Part shown: in pieces, positions 33,691-42,506 of the stretch
How the letters are laid out: the number at the start of each line of letters is the position of its first letter
Position numbering within the stretch: position 1 is the first letter of the stretch
Assembly: GCF_008065375.1 (NCBI RefSeq)
Contig: NZ_VJYI01000013.1
Location: 1-64,000, forward strand
Reading direction: 5' to 3'
Length of the DNA stretch: 64,000 bases
Source: Nonomuraea sp. SYSU D8015
GTDB taxonomy: Bacteria > Actinomycetota > Actinomycetes > Streptosporangiales > Streptosporangiaceae
Program-made: the position numbers and the translations under genes
The notes under the pieces: generated by a model
What the model was told of the DNA's origin: nothing
What the model saw: the letters and a program-made list of their open reading frames with translations, nothing else
Database searches by the model: none

Positions 33691-34900
33691 AGGAGGACAG
33701 CCGACCGGCCCTGGACTCCAGGTAGCGTTGCTCGGCGATGCTGGCGGTGGCCTTCGCGGCGCGCCGGTAGTGCTCGTACGCTCCCGCCATGTCCCCGGTC
33801 TTCTCCAGCAGATGCGCCCGTACGGACAGCAGCCGGTGATGTCCGGCCATCCGCTCGTCACCGTCCAATGTGGACAGCAGGGCCAGCCCGGCCGACGGGC
33901 CCTCGGTCTCGGCGAGCGCGATCGCCCGGTTGAGGGTGACCATCGGGTTGGGCGCGATCCGTTCCAGAATCAGGTAGAGCGCGTGCACCTGCGGCCAGTT
34001 GGTCTCCTCGGCCGTGGCCGCGTCGGCGTGCGTGGCGGCGATGGCGGCCTGCAACTGGTAGGGCCCCAGCGCCGGGCCGGCCAGCGACGCCTTGACCAGC
34101 TCCATGCCCTCGTCGATCAGGCCACGGTCCCACTTCGTGCGGTCCTGCTCGTCCAGCGGCACCAGGCCGCCGGCCGCCGTCGTCCGTGCCTCCCGGCGGG
34201 CGTCGGTCAGCAGCATCAGCGCGAGCAGCCCGGTCACCTCGCCGTCCTCGGGCAGCTGCGCGTGCACCATCCTGGTCAGCCGGATCGCCTCGTGCGCGAG
34301 GTCGGCGCGGTGCAACTCGCTGCCCGACGAGGCGGTGTAGCCCTCGTTGAAGATCAGGTAGAGCACGTGCAGGACGACCCGGAGCCGCTCCTCGCGCTCC
34401 GCGCCGACCGGCAGGCTGAACGAGCTGCCGGCGGCCTTGATGCGCTGCTTGGCCCGGCTGATCCTGGCCCCCATCGTGGCCTCCGGCACCAGGAACGCGC
34501 GGGCGATCTCAGCAGTGGTCAGGCCGCCGACCGCCCGCAGCGTCAGGGCGATCTGGGAGGCCGCGGTCAGCGTCGGATGGCAGCACAGGAACAGCACAAC
34601 GAACGTGTCGTCGGTGTCCGGTATATCCTCGGGCACCACCTCGGTGACCGTCGCCGACTCCCGCTCGCGGCGCGCGTGGTCGCTGCGCATCTGGTCGATG
34701 AGCCGCCGGGACGCGACAGTCATCAGCCAGCCGCGCGGGTTGTCCGGCACTCCCTCGGCCGGCCACTGCACGGTGGCGGCGAGGACGGCCTCCTGCACGG
34801 CGTCCTCACACCCCTCGAACTGGCCGTGCCGGCGTACCAACGCGCCGAGGACCTGCGGCGTGAGCTCACGCAGCAGGCCCTCGATGGCTGGTGCCGTCAT
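33683..34900 (-). CDS. ECF42-type RNA polymerase sigma factor with SnoaL-free TPR-like C-terminus
   Basis: A 405-residue sigma factor. Residues 1-170 hold region 2 (LGALVRRHGQFEGCEDAVQEAVLAATVQWPAEGVPDNPRGWLMTVASRRLID) and region 4 (LTLRAVGGLTTAEIARAFLVPEATMGARISRAKQRI). The long C-terminal extension (VVLHVLYLIFNEGYTASSG, LDRALALAETEG-like repeats) is the hallmark of the ECF42 group. ECF42 genes are typically next to a YciI/DGPF-domain gene, and that gene lies directly upstream here with a four-base overlap. No anti-sigma is expected; the extension probably controls activity. Confidence 0.92.
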   Translation of the reverse strand: MTAPAIEGLLRELTPQVLGALVRRHGQFEGCEDAVQEAVLAATVQWPAEGVPDNPRGWLMTVASRRLIDQMRSDHARRERESATVTEVVPEDIPDTDDTFVVLFLCCHPTLTAASQIALTLRAVGGLTTAEIARAFLVPEATMGARISRAKQRIKAAGSSFSLPVGAEREERLRVVLHVLYLIFNEGYTASSGSELHRADLAHEAIRLTRMVHAQLPEDGEVTGLLALMLLTDARREARTTAAGGLVPLDEQDRTKWDRGLIDEGMELVKASLAGPALGPYQLQAAIAATHADAATAEETNWPQVHALYLILERIAPNPMVTLNRAIALAETEGPSAGLALLSTLDGDERMAGHHRLLSVRAHLLEKTGDMAGAYEHYRRAAKATASIAEQRYLESRAGRLSSSG

Positions 34901-35268
34901 GCCTCCAATTGTCCGTCAGCGAACATCACCTGCCGCACCTCGACCCCCAGACCCTCGATGCGGGTGTCCGGGATCTGCGTAGCCAGCTCGATCGCCCGCT
35001 CCTTGTTCTCGCAGTCGATCAGGTAGAAGCCGCCCAGATACTCCTTCGACTCCAGGAAAGGGCCGTCGGTCACCACCGGCTGGCCGTTGCGTACGGACAC
35101 GACAGCGGCCTGTGACGGGTCGACCAGCGCCTGCGTGAGGATCAGCTCGCCGGACCTCTTCAGCTCCTCGATGAACTTGCCGTGGCCGTCGCCGATCGCC
35201 GCCTTCTCCTCTTCGGTCAGCGCGTCCAGCACGGCCGGGTTGATGTGCAGGCTGATCAGGAACTTCAT
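34897..35268 (-). CDS. YciI/DGPF-domain protein, partner of the ECF42 sigma factor
   Basis: A 123-residue protein with the YCII-domain pattern MKFLISLHINPAVLDALTEEEKAAIGDGHGKFIEELKRSGELILTQAL and the diagnostic VTDGPFLESKEYLGGFYLIDCENKERAIELA. These small proteins accompany ECF42 sigma factors and may act as their targets or sensors. The ATG at 35268 is chosen from the family start, since the frame is open further upstream. Its stop overlaps the sigma ATG (ATGA), so the two are coupled. Confidence 0.93.
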   Translation of the reverse strand: MKFLISLHINPAVLDALTEEEKAAIGDGHGKFIEELKRSGELILTQALVDPSQAAVVSVRNGQPVVTDGPFLESKEYLGGFYLIDCENKERAIELATQIPDTRIEGLGVEVRQVMFADGQLEA

Positions 35269-35518
35269 CGCGTACTCCTCGTGACTCACGAGCCCCGGCT
35301 GGGCTCTTCCACCGGTGGGTCGGAGCCGCCGCCGTCGTCTTGACATCCGCCAGCCAGAACTCTCGCACGACTCCTCGCCGTCGCATCGGCCGGCCCGGGA
35401 GGTCGTCATTCCTGGTGACGGTGCGAGAGGCGAGAAATTTCCTTCCGTACCGATGTCAAGAAGCTCTCGGCCGCTCCGACCAACCGGCGAAACATCGAGA
35501 GAACAGGGAGTTTTCGAT

Positions 35519-37013
35519 ATGCGCGTCAACCGGGCATGGCTGGGACTGGGCGTCCTGCTGCTGCCGACCTTGCTCGTCGCGATGGACATGACGGCGTTGC
35601 TGCTCGCGCTCCCGCAGCTGAGCGCCGACCTGGGCGCCACCAACGTCCAGCAGCTGTGGATCAGTGACGGCTACGGATTCATGGTGGCCGGCCTGGTCAT
35701 CACGATGGGTACGCTCGGCGACCGGATCGGCCGCAGGCGGCTGCTGATGATCGGCGGGGCGGCGTTCGCGGTGCTGTCGGTCGTGGCCGCCTTCGCGGTC
35801 AGTCCGCTGATGCTGATCGTCGCGCGTGCGCTGCTGGGCGTCGCGGGCGCGACCCTGATGCCGTCCACACTCGCCTTGATCACCAACATGTTCCGGGACG
35901 AACGGCAGCGCGGGCAGGCCATCGCGATCTGGGCGACCTGCCAGTTCACCGGCGGCGCGCTCGGGCCCGTACTCGCCGGATTCCTGCTCCAGTACTTCTG
36001 GTGGGGATCGGTGTTCCTGGTCGCCGTGCCGGCGATGGCGTTGCTGCTGGTCGCCGGGCCGGTCCTGCTGCCGGAGTTCCGCAGCGACCAGGCCGGCCGG
36101 CTCGACCCGGCCAGCGTCGGACTGTCGCTCGCGGCGGTGCTCCTGATCGTCTACGGAATCAAGCAGCTGACCGTCGAGAGCGCGCCCGTCGTGCCGGCGG
36201 TGGCGCTCGTCGTCGGCGCGGTCATCGGGTTCCTGTTCGTACGCCGGCAACTGCGGCTGGACAAGCCGCTGCTGGACCTGCGGCTGTTCCGCAACCGCCC
36301 GTTCACGGCCGTACTCGTGGCGCTGGTCTTCGCCGGCATCGCCATGGCCGGTACGGGGCCTGCTGGTGACCCAGTACCTGCAGAGCGTGCTGGGCTTCTC
36401 GCCCGTCGCGTCGGCGATGCTGTTCGCGCCCATGGGCCTGGGCGTGGCGGTCGGCACCATGGCCGCGCCGGCGCTGGCCCGCCGGATCAAGCAGACGACC
36501 GCGATCGCCGGCGGGCTGGTGGGGTCGGCGCTGGGAAGCCTGCTGCTGGTCGGCGTCGGCGGTGCGAGCGCCCTGCCGCTGGTGATGATCGGCATCACCG
36601 TACTGGCGCTGGGCACCGGCCCGCTGTTCGCGCTGGGCACGGGGCTGGTCGTCGCGTCCGTACCGCCGGAGCGCGCCGGCTCGGCCGCGTCGATGTCGGA
36701 GACCGGCAACTACTTCGGCGGTTCGCTCGGCTTCGCGCTGCTCGGCGTAGTGGCCGCGGTGGTCTACCGCAGCGGGATGGACGGCACGTCTGACTCGCTG
36801 GCCGGCGCGATCGCCGCAAGCCGGCGCCTTCCCGCCGACCAGGGCGCGGAACTGCTGCATGCCGCGCGGGAGGCGTTCACCGCCAGCCTGCACGTCACCG
36901 GCGTCGTGGCCGCGGTCATCTTCGCCGGGTTGGCCGTACTGGTCCTGACCATGCGCCCGGCAACCCGCACCGCCCCGGCCGTGCTCCCCGACTACGACGC
37001 GACCCGCTCATAG
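35519..37013 (+). pseudogene. MFS drug-exporter gene (DHA2/EmrB type) with a one-base frameshift
   Basis: The first frame gives MRVNRAWLGLGVLLLPTLLVAMDMTALLLALPQLSADLG, motif A GTLGDRIGRRRLLMIG, and motif C-like GGALGPVLAGFLLQYFWW. It runs through about nine spans to AGIAMAGTG near 36355. There GGGG replaces an expected GGG. In the next frame the protein continues LLVTQYLQSVLGFSPVASAMLF to the normal end at 37013. Joined, the protein has about 497 residues and 14 spans, the full DHA2 length. All other features are intact (AGGGAG before the ATG), so this is either a very recent loss or an error in one G run. Confidence 0.85.
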
Positions 37014-37055
37014 GGCCCCGCCGACCCGGCGCTGTGGTGGCGACGTCAGAACGTC

Positions 37056-37160
37056 TCAGCTCGAGGTGCCCGAACCGGAGCCGGTGACGTCGTCCCCCGG
37101 CTCGGGCAGGTCGAAGAAGCTCCAGTACGTGTGGGTTCCGGTCGGGTCCGCGAGGTTCAT
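37056..37160 (-). other. Short coding-like stretch (34 residues), possible gene remnant
   Basis: A minus-strand frame reads MNLADPTGTHTYWSFFDLPEPGDDV with strongly GC-biased third positions and a Gly/Ser-rich end. It has no clear Shine-Dalgarno and no recognisable family, so it may be the tail of a lost gene. Nothing else was supported in 37014-37313. Confidence 0.3.
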
Positions 37161-37313
37161 CGCGGGTTCAGTCCTGCCGGGAGGAAGGGCGCGGTGTACG
37201 TGAGCCTTCTGCCGATCACTGCCGGCAGTCCGGCACGGATCCACAGGACGAGGGCGAGCGGTGCCCGAGCCGTTCTGCTGATGCAGGGCAGTAGTCAGCC
37301 CAGGTCCTGCTCG

Positions 37314-37787
37314 TTAGCCGTGCTGGCCGGGCTGGTAGTTGCCGGCGGGCTGCTGGGTGATGACGTTGAGGCGGTTGGCGGCGTTGATGAGGGCGATCAG
37401 GGACACCAGGGCGGCGAGTTGGTCCTCGTCGTAGTGCTTGGCGGCGTTCGCCCAGACCTCGTCGCTGACGCCACCGGCCGCGTCGGCGATGCGGGTGCCC
37501 TGCTCGGCCAGCTCCAGGGCGGCACGCTCGGCCTCGGTGAACACCGTGGCCTCCCGCCAGGCCGCGACCAGGTTGAGGCGGACGGGGCTCTCCCCGGCGT
37601 GCGCGGCGTCCTTGGTGTGCATGTCGATGCAGACGGCGCAGCCGTTGATCTGGCTGACGCGGAGCATCACCAGTTCGCGCGTCGTGGCCGGCAGCGTCGA
37701 GTCCGCGAGCGCTTTGCCCGCCGCGATGACGTGCTTCAGGGACTTGCCTGCGGTCGGGTTGCCGAGGAGGTTCAAGCGGGCATCCAT
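37314..37787 (-). CDS. Carboxymuconolactone decarboxylase / AhpD-like protein
   Basis: A 157-residue protein with the AhpD/CMD active site Cys50-Ala-Val-Cys53-x3-His57 in QINGCAVCIDMHTKDAAHAG, flanked by LPATTRELVMLRVSQ. It should use the Cys pair in a peroxidase or thiol-relay reaction. The ATG at 37787 is preceded by GGAGT. The gene is divergent from an ECF41 sigma factor, and a promoter with the same elements lies before each of the two. CMD-like proteins are one of the standard partner types (COE) of ECF41 sigma factors, so it is the probable main target of that sigma. Confidence 0.92.
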   Translation of the reverse strand: MDARLNLLGNPTAGKSLKHVIAAGKALADSTLPATTRELVMLRVSQINGCAVCIDMHTKDAAHAGESPVRLNLVAAWREATVFTEAERAALELAEQGTRIADAAGGVSDEVWANAAKHYDEDQLAALVSLIALINAANRLNVITQQPAGNYQPGQHG

Positions 37788-37823
37788 GGTGCACTCCTTT
37801 GCCGTTGTGGCTGGTCGACCACG

Positions 37824-37851
37824 AGATGCCGGTGACCCGATCCTTGTGACA
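37824..37851 (-). promoter_or_regulatory. ECF41-type promoter of the CMD gene
   Basis: On the minus strand TGTCACA is followed after exactly 16 bases by CATCT, located 37 bases upstream of the start. The known ECF41 consensus is TGTCACA, 16 bases, CGTC. The same pair with the same spacing stands before the sigma gene. Confidence 0.78.
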
Positions 37852-37982
37852 GCCGGGCCTGCGTGACGTGCGCCACAGGCAGACGACCGGCACTCCTGCC
37901 CTGGCTTTGATGAGGGAACCTCCCTTACGGAGGGCGACGCGGTGGTGTTGATCATGGTTGGACCACGCTTTTTGCCGTCGTC

Positions 37983-38010
37983 TGTCACAAATCGGCAGGG
38001 CGCGGCATCT
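37983..38010 (+). promoter_or_regulatory. ECF41-type promoter of the sigma gene (autoregulation)
   Basis: TGTCACA at 37983-37989, 16 bases, then CATCT at 38006-38010. The start codon is 42 bases downstream. It is the mirror of the CMD promoter, which points to positive autoregulation. Confidence 0.75.
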
Positions 38011-38051
38011 TGTGGGTGACACAGCCGAGAGCGAACAGACAGGAGCCATGC

Positions 38052-38990
38052 ATGGCCAGCGTTGCGGACAACGCCGAAGGTCACGGCGGGGACACGAGCG
38101 AGAAAGCCCGCCCCGACCTCGCTACCCAGGCGTTCGTCGCCCACCGCAACCTGCTCTTCACGGTCGCCTACGAGATGCTCGGCTCGGCCGCCGACGCCGA
38201 GGACGTCCTGCAGGAGACCTGGCTGCGGTGGGCTGACGTCGATCACGCCACGGTGCTGGACCAGCGCGCGTACCTGGTCAAGATCACCACCCGGCAGGCA
38301 CTCATGCGGCTGCGTACGCTCGGCCGCCGCAAGGAGTCCTACGTCGGCCCCTGGCTGCCCGAGCCGCTGCTGACCGCGCCCGACGTGGCCGAGGACGTCG
38401 AGCTGGCCGACAGCGTCTCGATGGCCATGCTGCTGGTGCTGGAGACGCTCACGCCGACCGAGCGGGCGGTGTTCGTGCTGCGTGAGGTGTTCGATCTGGA
38501 CTACAACGAGATCGCCGAGGCCGTCGGCAAGAGCTCGGCCGCGGTCCGCCAGATCGCCCACCGGGCGCGGTCCCACGTCGCGGCGCGCCGGCCGCGCGGG
38601 GCCGTCTCCCCGGCCGAGACCCGAGGCGCATTCGAGGCGTTCCAACGGGCGGTCCAAACGGGCGATCTTCAGAGCCTGCTCGACATCCTCGCGCCGGACG
38701 TCGTCGCCTTGAGTGACGGTGGCGGAATCAAGCAGGCCCTGCCGCGGCCGATCGTCGGAGCCGACAAGGTGGCTCGCGTGTTCACCGCCGGCCTCAACAA
38801 GGTCGGCGCCGCGATGTCGTTCGAGCCGGTGCAGGTCAACGGCGGACCGGCTCTGCTCGTCCGGCTCGACGGGGAGATCGACGGTGTCATGGCGATGCGG
38901 ATCGAGGACGGCTTGATCACCGGGCTCTACTACGTGCGCAATCCCGAGAAGCTGTCGCGTGTGGAGCGGGAGACGGCGATGGGCCGCTGA
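38052..38990 (+). CDS. ECF41 RNA polymerase sigma factor with SnoaL-like C-terminal domain
   Basis: A 312-residue sigma factor. Region 2 reads FVAHRNLLFTVAYEMLGSAADAEDVLQETWLRWADVDH, and region 4 reads LTPTERAVFVLREVFDLDYNEIAEAVGKSSAAVRQIAHRARSHV. Residues 190-312 form the SnoaL/NTF2-like extension with the ECF41 motifs DILAPDVVALSDGGG and RIEDGLITGLYYVRNPEKL. In this group the extension acts as a built-in regulator instead of a separate anti-sigma. The ATG at 38052 follows AGGAG by six bases; an ATG at 38048 is out of frame. It is divergent from its CMD-type partner gene. Confidence 0.95.
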   Translation: MASVADNAEGHGGDTSEKARPDLATQAFVAHRNLLFTVAYEMLGSAADAEDVLQETWLRWADVDHATVLDQRAYLVKITTRQALMRLRTLGRRKESYVGPWLPEPLLTAPDVAEDVELADSVSMAMLLVLETLTPTERAVFVLREVFDLDYNEIAEAVGKSSAAVRQIAHRARSHVAARRPRGAVSPAETRGAFEAFQRAVQTGDLQSLLDILAPDVVALSDGGGIKQALPRPIVGADKVARVFTAGLNKVGAAMSFEPVQVNGGPALLVRLDGEIDGVMAMRIEDGLITGLYYVRNPEKLSRVERETAMGR

Positions 38991-39092
38991 GTCTCAGGGC
39001 GTGCCACCGTACACGGAAAGCGTCTTCGCGAAGTCTGGCATAGATCGTCGCATCCCTCGCGTCCTTGCTTGGTGACATGGCGAGGAGGGCCG

Positions 39093-39605
39093 GTGGATCC
39101 AGAACGCGAGGCCGACTTCCAGAGGTTCGTGGTCGAACGCTCGGGAGCGCTGTTCCGTGCTGCCTACCTGCTGACCGGCGACCGGCACTCCGCCGAGGAC
39201 CTGGTGCAGTCGGCGCTGGCCAAGACCGCGGCCAACTGGCGGCGCCTGCGCGATCCCGGGGCCGTGGAGGGGTACGTGCGCCGTGCCATTTACCACGAAC
39301 AGGTGAGCTGGTGGCGGCGTCGTTCGCGGGCGGCCGAGATCTCCACGGAGCACCTGCCCGACCACGGCGACGTAGGGCATGCCGACGCGGCGGACATGCG
39401 GCTGGCGATGCGGGCGGCTCTGGGCCGGTTGACGCCCCGCCAACGCGCCGTTCTCGTGCTGCGCTACTTCGAGGACCTCTCGGAGACCGAGATCGCCGCC
39501 GTCCTCGGCATCCGGGTGGGGTCGGTACGCAGCCAGATCTATCGCTCACTCGAACGGCTGAAGAAGGTCGCGCCGGAGCTCGACGCCATGAAGGAGCTGC
39601 GATGA
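39093..39605 (+). CDS. SigE-family RNA polymerase sigma factor
   Basis: A 170-residue sigma factor of the same family as the one at 3397-3921: FQRFVVERSGALFRAAYLLTGDRHSAEDLVQSALAKTAANW, YHEQVSWWRRRSR, and region 4 LTPRQRAVLVLRYFEDLSETEIAAVLGIRVGSVRSQIYRSLERL. The frame is open from 39069. The GTG at 39093 is preceded by GAGGAGGGCCG and gives the family length. Its stop overlaps the ATG of a membrane-anchored propeller protein, which repeats the arrangement seen at the left end of the window. Confidence 0.93.
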   Translation: MDPEREADFQRFVVERSGALFRAAYLLTGDRHSAEDLVQSALAKTAANWRRLRDPGAVEGYVRRAIYHEQVSWWRRRSRAAEISTEHLPDHGDVGHADAADMRLAMRAALGRLTPRQRAVLVLRYFEDLSETEIAAVLGIRVGSVRSQIYRSLERLKKVAPELDAMKELR

Positions 39606-40816
39606 ACATCGAGGATCTGCTGCGCGAGACGCTCCACGACATGGCGGGTGACGAGGAGCCGCCGCCGCCCGACCGGTTCCTGTCCAGGATCACGACGACG
39701 TCGACGCGCCCCAGTCGCCTCATCCCGCTGGTGACGGCGGCCGCTGTCGTCGTGTTGGTGGTCGTCTCCACTCTGGTGATCCAGCAGGTCCTCCCCCGCG
39801 AGAGCCGACCGCCGGAGCCGGCCGACAGACCGGCCCCAGCCCCGGCACCGGTGGAGAAGTTGTGGCCGGGCGCGGTGCACTCGCTGCCGAGGGCGCTGCG
39901 CAACGGACTGAGCTTCCGGCCCGAGTTGTTCATCGACGCGCGAACGCTGCTGGTCAGGACGGGCAAGGGCAACAGCGCGGACCCGGCCGTCCTGTGGACG
40001 TACGACGTGGCGTCCGGGCAGGCACGTCGGCTGGTCGCGCCGACGCCACCGGCCCGGACGGACTACACCTCTCCCGTCGTCACCGGCAGCGGCCGGCTGG
40101 TCTGGTACACGGTGTCCTGGGGGAAGGTCAAAGGCGCGCTGGACATCTGGGCGGCACCCGTCGGCGGAGGAACGGCACACAAGGTCACCACCATCCGACA
40201 GACCATGAAATACGGGGACATCGACGTGCTGTCCGTCGCGGGCGACAAGGTCGTCTGGTCGCGCAGCATCGAGGGCGGCGTCTACGAGGCACCGCTGTCG
40301 GGCGGCAAGCCCCGTTTCGTCCCCAGCACGGAACGACTCCATCTGCTCCAATGGCCCTGGGCGGCTCGCGCCAGCCGCGTCGAGGGCGATTTGTCGGACT
40401 CGCGTCCCTCGTTCGCGCGCCTGGTCAACGTCCTCAACGGAGAGGAGCGTACGGCAAGCGACCGCCCCAGAGTGTGCTCCCTCACCTGGTGCGTGGACAG
40501 GCGCTCGGAGCGTGCCCGCCGTCGCGACGGCTCGGGCGACCACCGGCTGCCGGCCCAGGCCCCCTTGTCCGTGGTCCCGGCTCTCGACCGGTTCCTCCTG
40601 CTCCGGCCGAGGGGCCGGGTCGGCACGGAAGGCCGTCTCTACCTGCACGACCTCGCCACCCGCCGCACAGGCGACCTCGGCGTCCGATTCGAGAACGGCA
40701 CCAAGGCCTCTGCCGACATCATGAACGCCACCTACATGGACCACCGCACGGTGTACCTGCTCACCTACCCCCTGAAGGGCAGGCAGATGGTCATCAACCT
40801 CACGGCCATCCGGTGA
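39602..40816 (+). CDS. Membrane-anchored propeller-like protein, partner of the SigE-family sigma factor
   Basis: A 404-residue protein with a cytoplasmic N-terminus of about 40 residues, one span at roughly 41-63, a Pro-rich linker (RPPEPADRPAPAPAP) and an extracytoplasmic body with repeated strands (VLWTYDVASGQARRLV, LDIWAAPVGGGTAHKV, RLYLHDLATRRTGDLG) that suggests a beta propeller. It overlaps the sigma stop (ATGA). An anti-sigma or sensing role is inferred from this pairing, as for 2265-3407. Two Cys (RVCSLTWCVD) may form a disulfide outside the cell. Confidence 0.82.
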   Translation: MNIEDLLRETLHDMAGDEEPPPPDRFLSRITTTSTRPSRLIPLVTAAAVVVLVVVSTLVIQQVLPRESRPPEPADRPAPAPAPVEKLWPGAVHSLPRALRNGLSFRPELFIDARTLLVRTGKGNSADPAVLWTYDVASGQARRLVAPTPPARTDYTSPVVTGSGRLVWYTVSWGKVKGALDIWAAPVGGGTAHKVTTIRQTMKYGDIDVLSVAGDKVVWSRSIEGGVYEAPLSGGKPRFVPSTERLHLLQWPWAARASRVEGDLSDSRPSFARLVNVLNGEERTASDRPRVCSLTWCVDRRSERARRRDGSGDHRLPAQAPLSVVPALDRFLLLRPRGRVGTEGRLYLHDLATRRTGDLGVRFENGTKASADIMNATYMDHRTVYLLTYPLKGRQMVINLTAIR

Positions 40817-40920
40817 CCTTCCCAGGCGTGAGCCGGAATGGGTCCGGCTGGTCTCGCGCGCTGCTTCTAAGGCGATTTGTCGGTCCGCAGGAGGATGATG
40901 TAGCCACCACCAACTCCTAG

Positions 40921-41358
40921 CTACCGGAAAGTGACCATGGCCGTCCCCGTCCGGGACTCCGGGTCGATCTTCTCTACATCACACGTGATCGCGTTCCGTC
41001 GACTCCGACGTGGCTCCCGGATCGAGCTCGCTACCTCATCACGTGGGAACACGTAGCCCAGGCCGTCGAGACCGCTTGGAGAGGGGTGGATGGCCCTGAC
41101 GGACTGCACGCCGCACGATTTGCCGATCGGATCCGAGAAGAGCTCATGGCCGGCAAATCTTGGACGGTCGAGCCGACGACTTCCGCTCCGTTCTCCGTGA
41201 TCAGCTCGTCCGCAGAGCCGCCAGTGGAGACCTACGTGCTGATCACGTACGACGATGGGTATGGACTCCGGCTCGATGAACACCTCCCGGTTGGGATGCC
41301 ACGCGGGTTCATGGCGAGCACCGTACTGATGGTCGCCGACATAATCAGCGGCACCGCC
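40921..41358 (+). other. Coding-like stretch without a clear start, possible gene remnant
   Basis: The interval 40817-41358 lacks a clear gene. On the plus strand a frame is open from 40921 and reads like protein (LPDRARYLITWEHVAQAVETAWRG, DGLHAARFADRIREELMAGKSW, VETYVLITYDDGYGLRLDEHLPVGMPRGFM). It has no ATG or GTG start with a Shine-Dalgarno before 41086, and it enters the convergent hemerythrin gene. Its codon bias is weaker than in its neighbours. It could be a decaying gene; no family was recognised. Confidence 0.35.
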
Positions 41359-41877
41359 TCATTCCACCGGATCGGTGCGCAGGAAGGCAGGCCGCTCGCC
41401 CCGCCATTCCGAGGCGTCCATGACGTTGAGGGCCCCGGCGATGGTGCGCTCCTCATAGCTGAAGTGCGATTCCACGATCGCGCGCAGGCCGTCCAACTCC
41501 CCGCGAACCCGCCGAGCCTCCTGGGGGTCCGCGCCGGTCTCCGGCGTCAGGCCCTCGACCAGCTCGCGTATCCTGCGCAGGATGCCGGCGACCAGGTGGT
41601 GGTCCTCGCGGAGTTTGTCCAGCACAGGTGCCAGCTCCGGGTGGCGCGCGGCCAGGGCGGGGAACGCGCCGTCGTCCTCGCCGGTGTGGTGCCGTTCCAG
41701 CGCGGTGCAGAAGGTCAGGCAGTGCGTTCGCAGCCCCCTCGGTGGGGTGCCGCCGTCGGGATAGGCGTCCACGTCGTCGCTGAGGCGGGCGAGCTCCTCA
41801 CGGAGCCAGTCATGCACGTCCAGCAGTTGGTCGCCGAACGCCGCCAAGCGGGCGTCCGGCCGGTCGAATTTCTCCAT
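41359..41877 (-). CDS. Hemerythrin HHE-domain protein
   Basis: A 172-residue four-helix protein with the metal-binding pattern of HHE-type hemerythrins: His in LLDVHDWLREEL, the block HCLTFCTALERHHTGEDDGAFPAL, His-His in LREDHHLVAGIL, and the last ligand in HFSYEERTIAGAL. It should bind a di-iron centre and respond to oxygen, NO or peroxide. The frame is open up to 42000, but the ATG at 41877 gives the family start. It is divergent from an ECF sigma factor 116 bases away, so it may be that sigma's target or sensor. Confidence 0.9.
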   Translation of the reverse strand: MEKFDRPDARLAAFGDQLLDVHDWLREELARLSDDVDAYPDGGTPPRGLRTHCLTFCTALERHHTGEDDGAFPALAARHPELAPVLDKLREDHHLVAGILRRIRELVEGLTPETGADPQEARRVRGELDGLRAIVESHFSYEERTIAGALNVMDASEWRGERPAFLRTDPVE

Positions 41878-41993
41878 GGCCGCCCTATCCTCGGGGCTGA
41901 TCGCTCCCGCGGTCAAAACGCCGGGCGTCTGCAACACGGCGGAGGACGCCGGACACTTACCGATGTGTCCGGCACCTTCAGCTAGGAGATCCT

Positions 41994-42506
41994 GTGACAC
42001 AACGAGATCGCTTCGAGGCGGTCTATGACGCCTATTACCCGGCGATACACCAGTACGCGGCCCGGCGTACCAGCTCCCCCGACGACACCGCCGACATCAT
42101 CTCCGAGACGTTCCTCACCGCCTGGCGGCGCATCGGCGACGTTCCCGAGGGTGACAGGGCCCTGTTATGGCTGTACGGCGTGGCCCGGCGCGTGCTGGCC
42201 AATCAACGGCGCAGTGCGACCCGGAGGGCGGTGCTCGTCGACCGGCTGCGGGACGAGCTGGCCGCGGGCCGGCCGGTGACGCCGGTCGATCTGGAGCATG
42301 TACAGACCGCATTCGACGCCCTGCCCGGGCGGGATCGCGAGGTGCTGGCGCTGGCGTGCTGGGAGGGGCTGACCAGCGAGGAGATCGCCGAAGTCGTGGG
42401 CTGTACGCGGATAGCCGCGCGGTCCCGCCTGCACCGTGCCCGTAAGAGGCTGGCGGCGCTGCTGGAGCGGCGGCCGTCGTCGACGATCGCGATGGGGGAA
42501 GCATGA
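41994..42506 (+). CDS. ECF RNA polymerase sigma factor
   Basis: A 170-residue sigma factor: RFEAVYDAYYPAIHQYAARRTSSPDDTADIISETFLTAWRRI (region 2), WLYGVARRVLANQRRS, and LPGRDREVLALACWEGLTSEEIAEVVGCTRIAARSRLHRARKRL (region 4). The GTG at 41994 follows AGGAGATCCT. The stop overlaps the ATG of a membrane protein by four bases, so the pair is coupled. No zinc-finger motif is visible in that partner. Confidence 0.93.
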   Translation: MTQRDRFEAVYDAYYPAIHQYAARRTSSPDDTADIISETFLTAWRRIGDVPEGDRALLWLYGVARRVLANQRRSATRRAVLVDRLRDELAAGRPVTPVDLEHVQTAFDALPGRDREVLALACWEGLTSEEIAEVVGCTRIAARSRLHRARKRLAALLERRPSSTIAMGEA

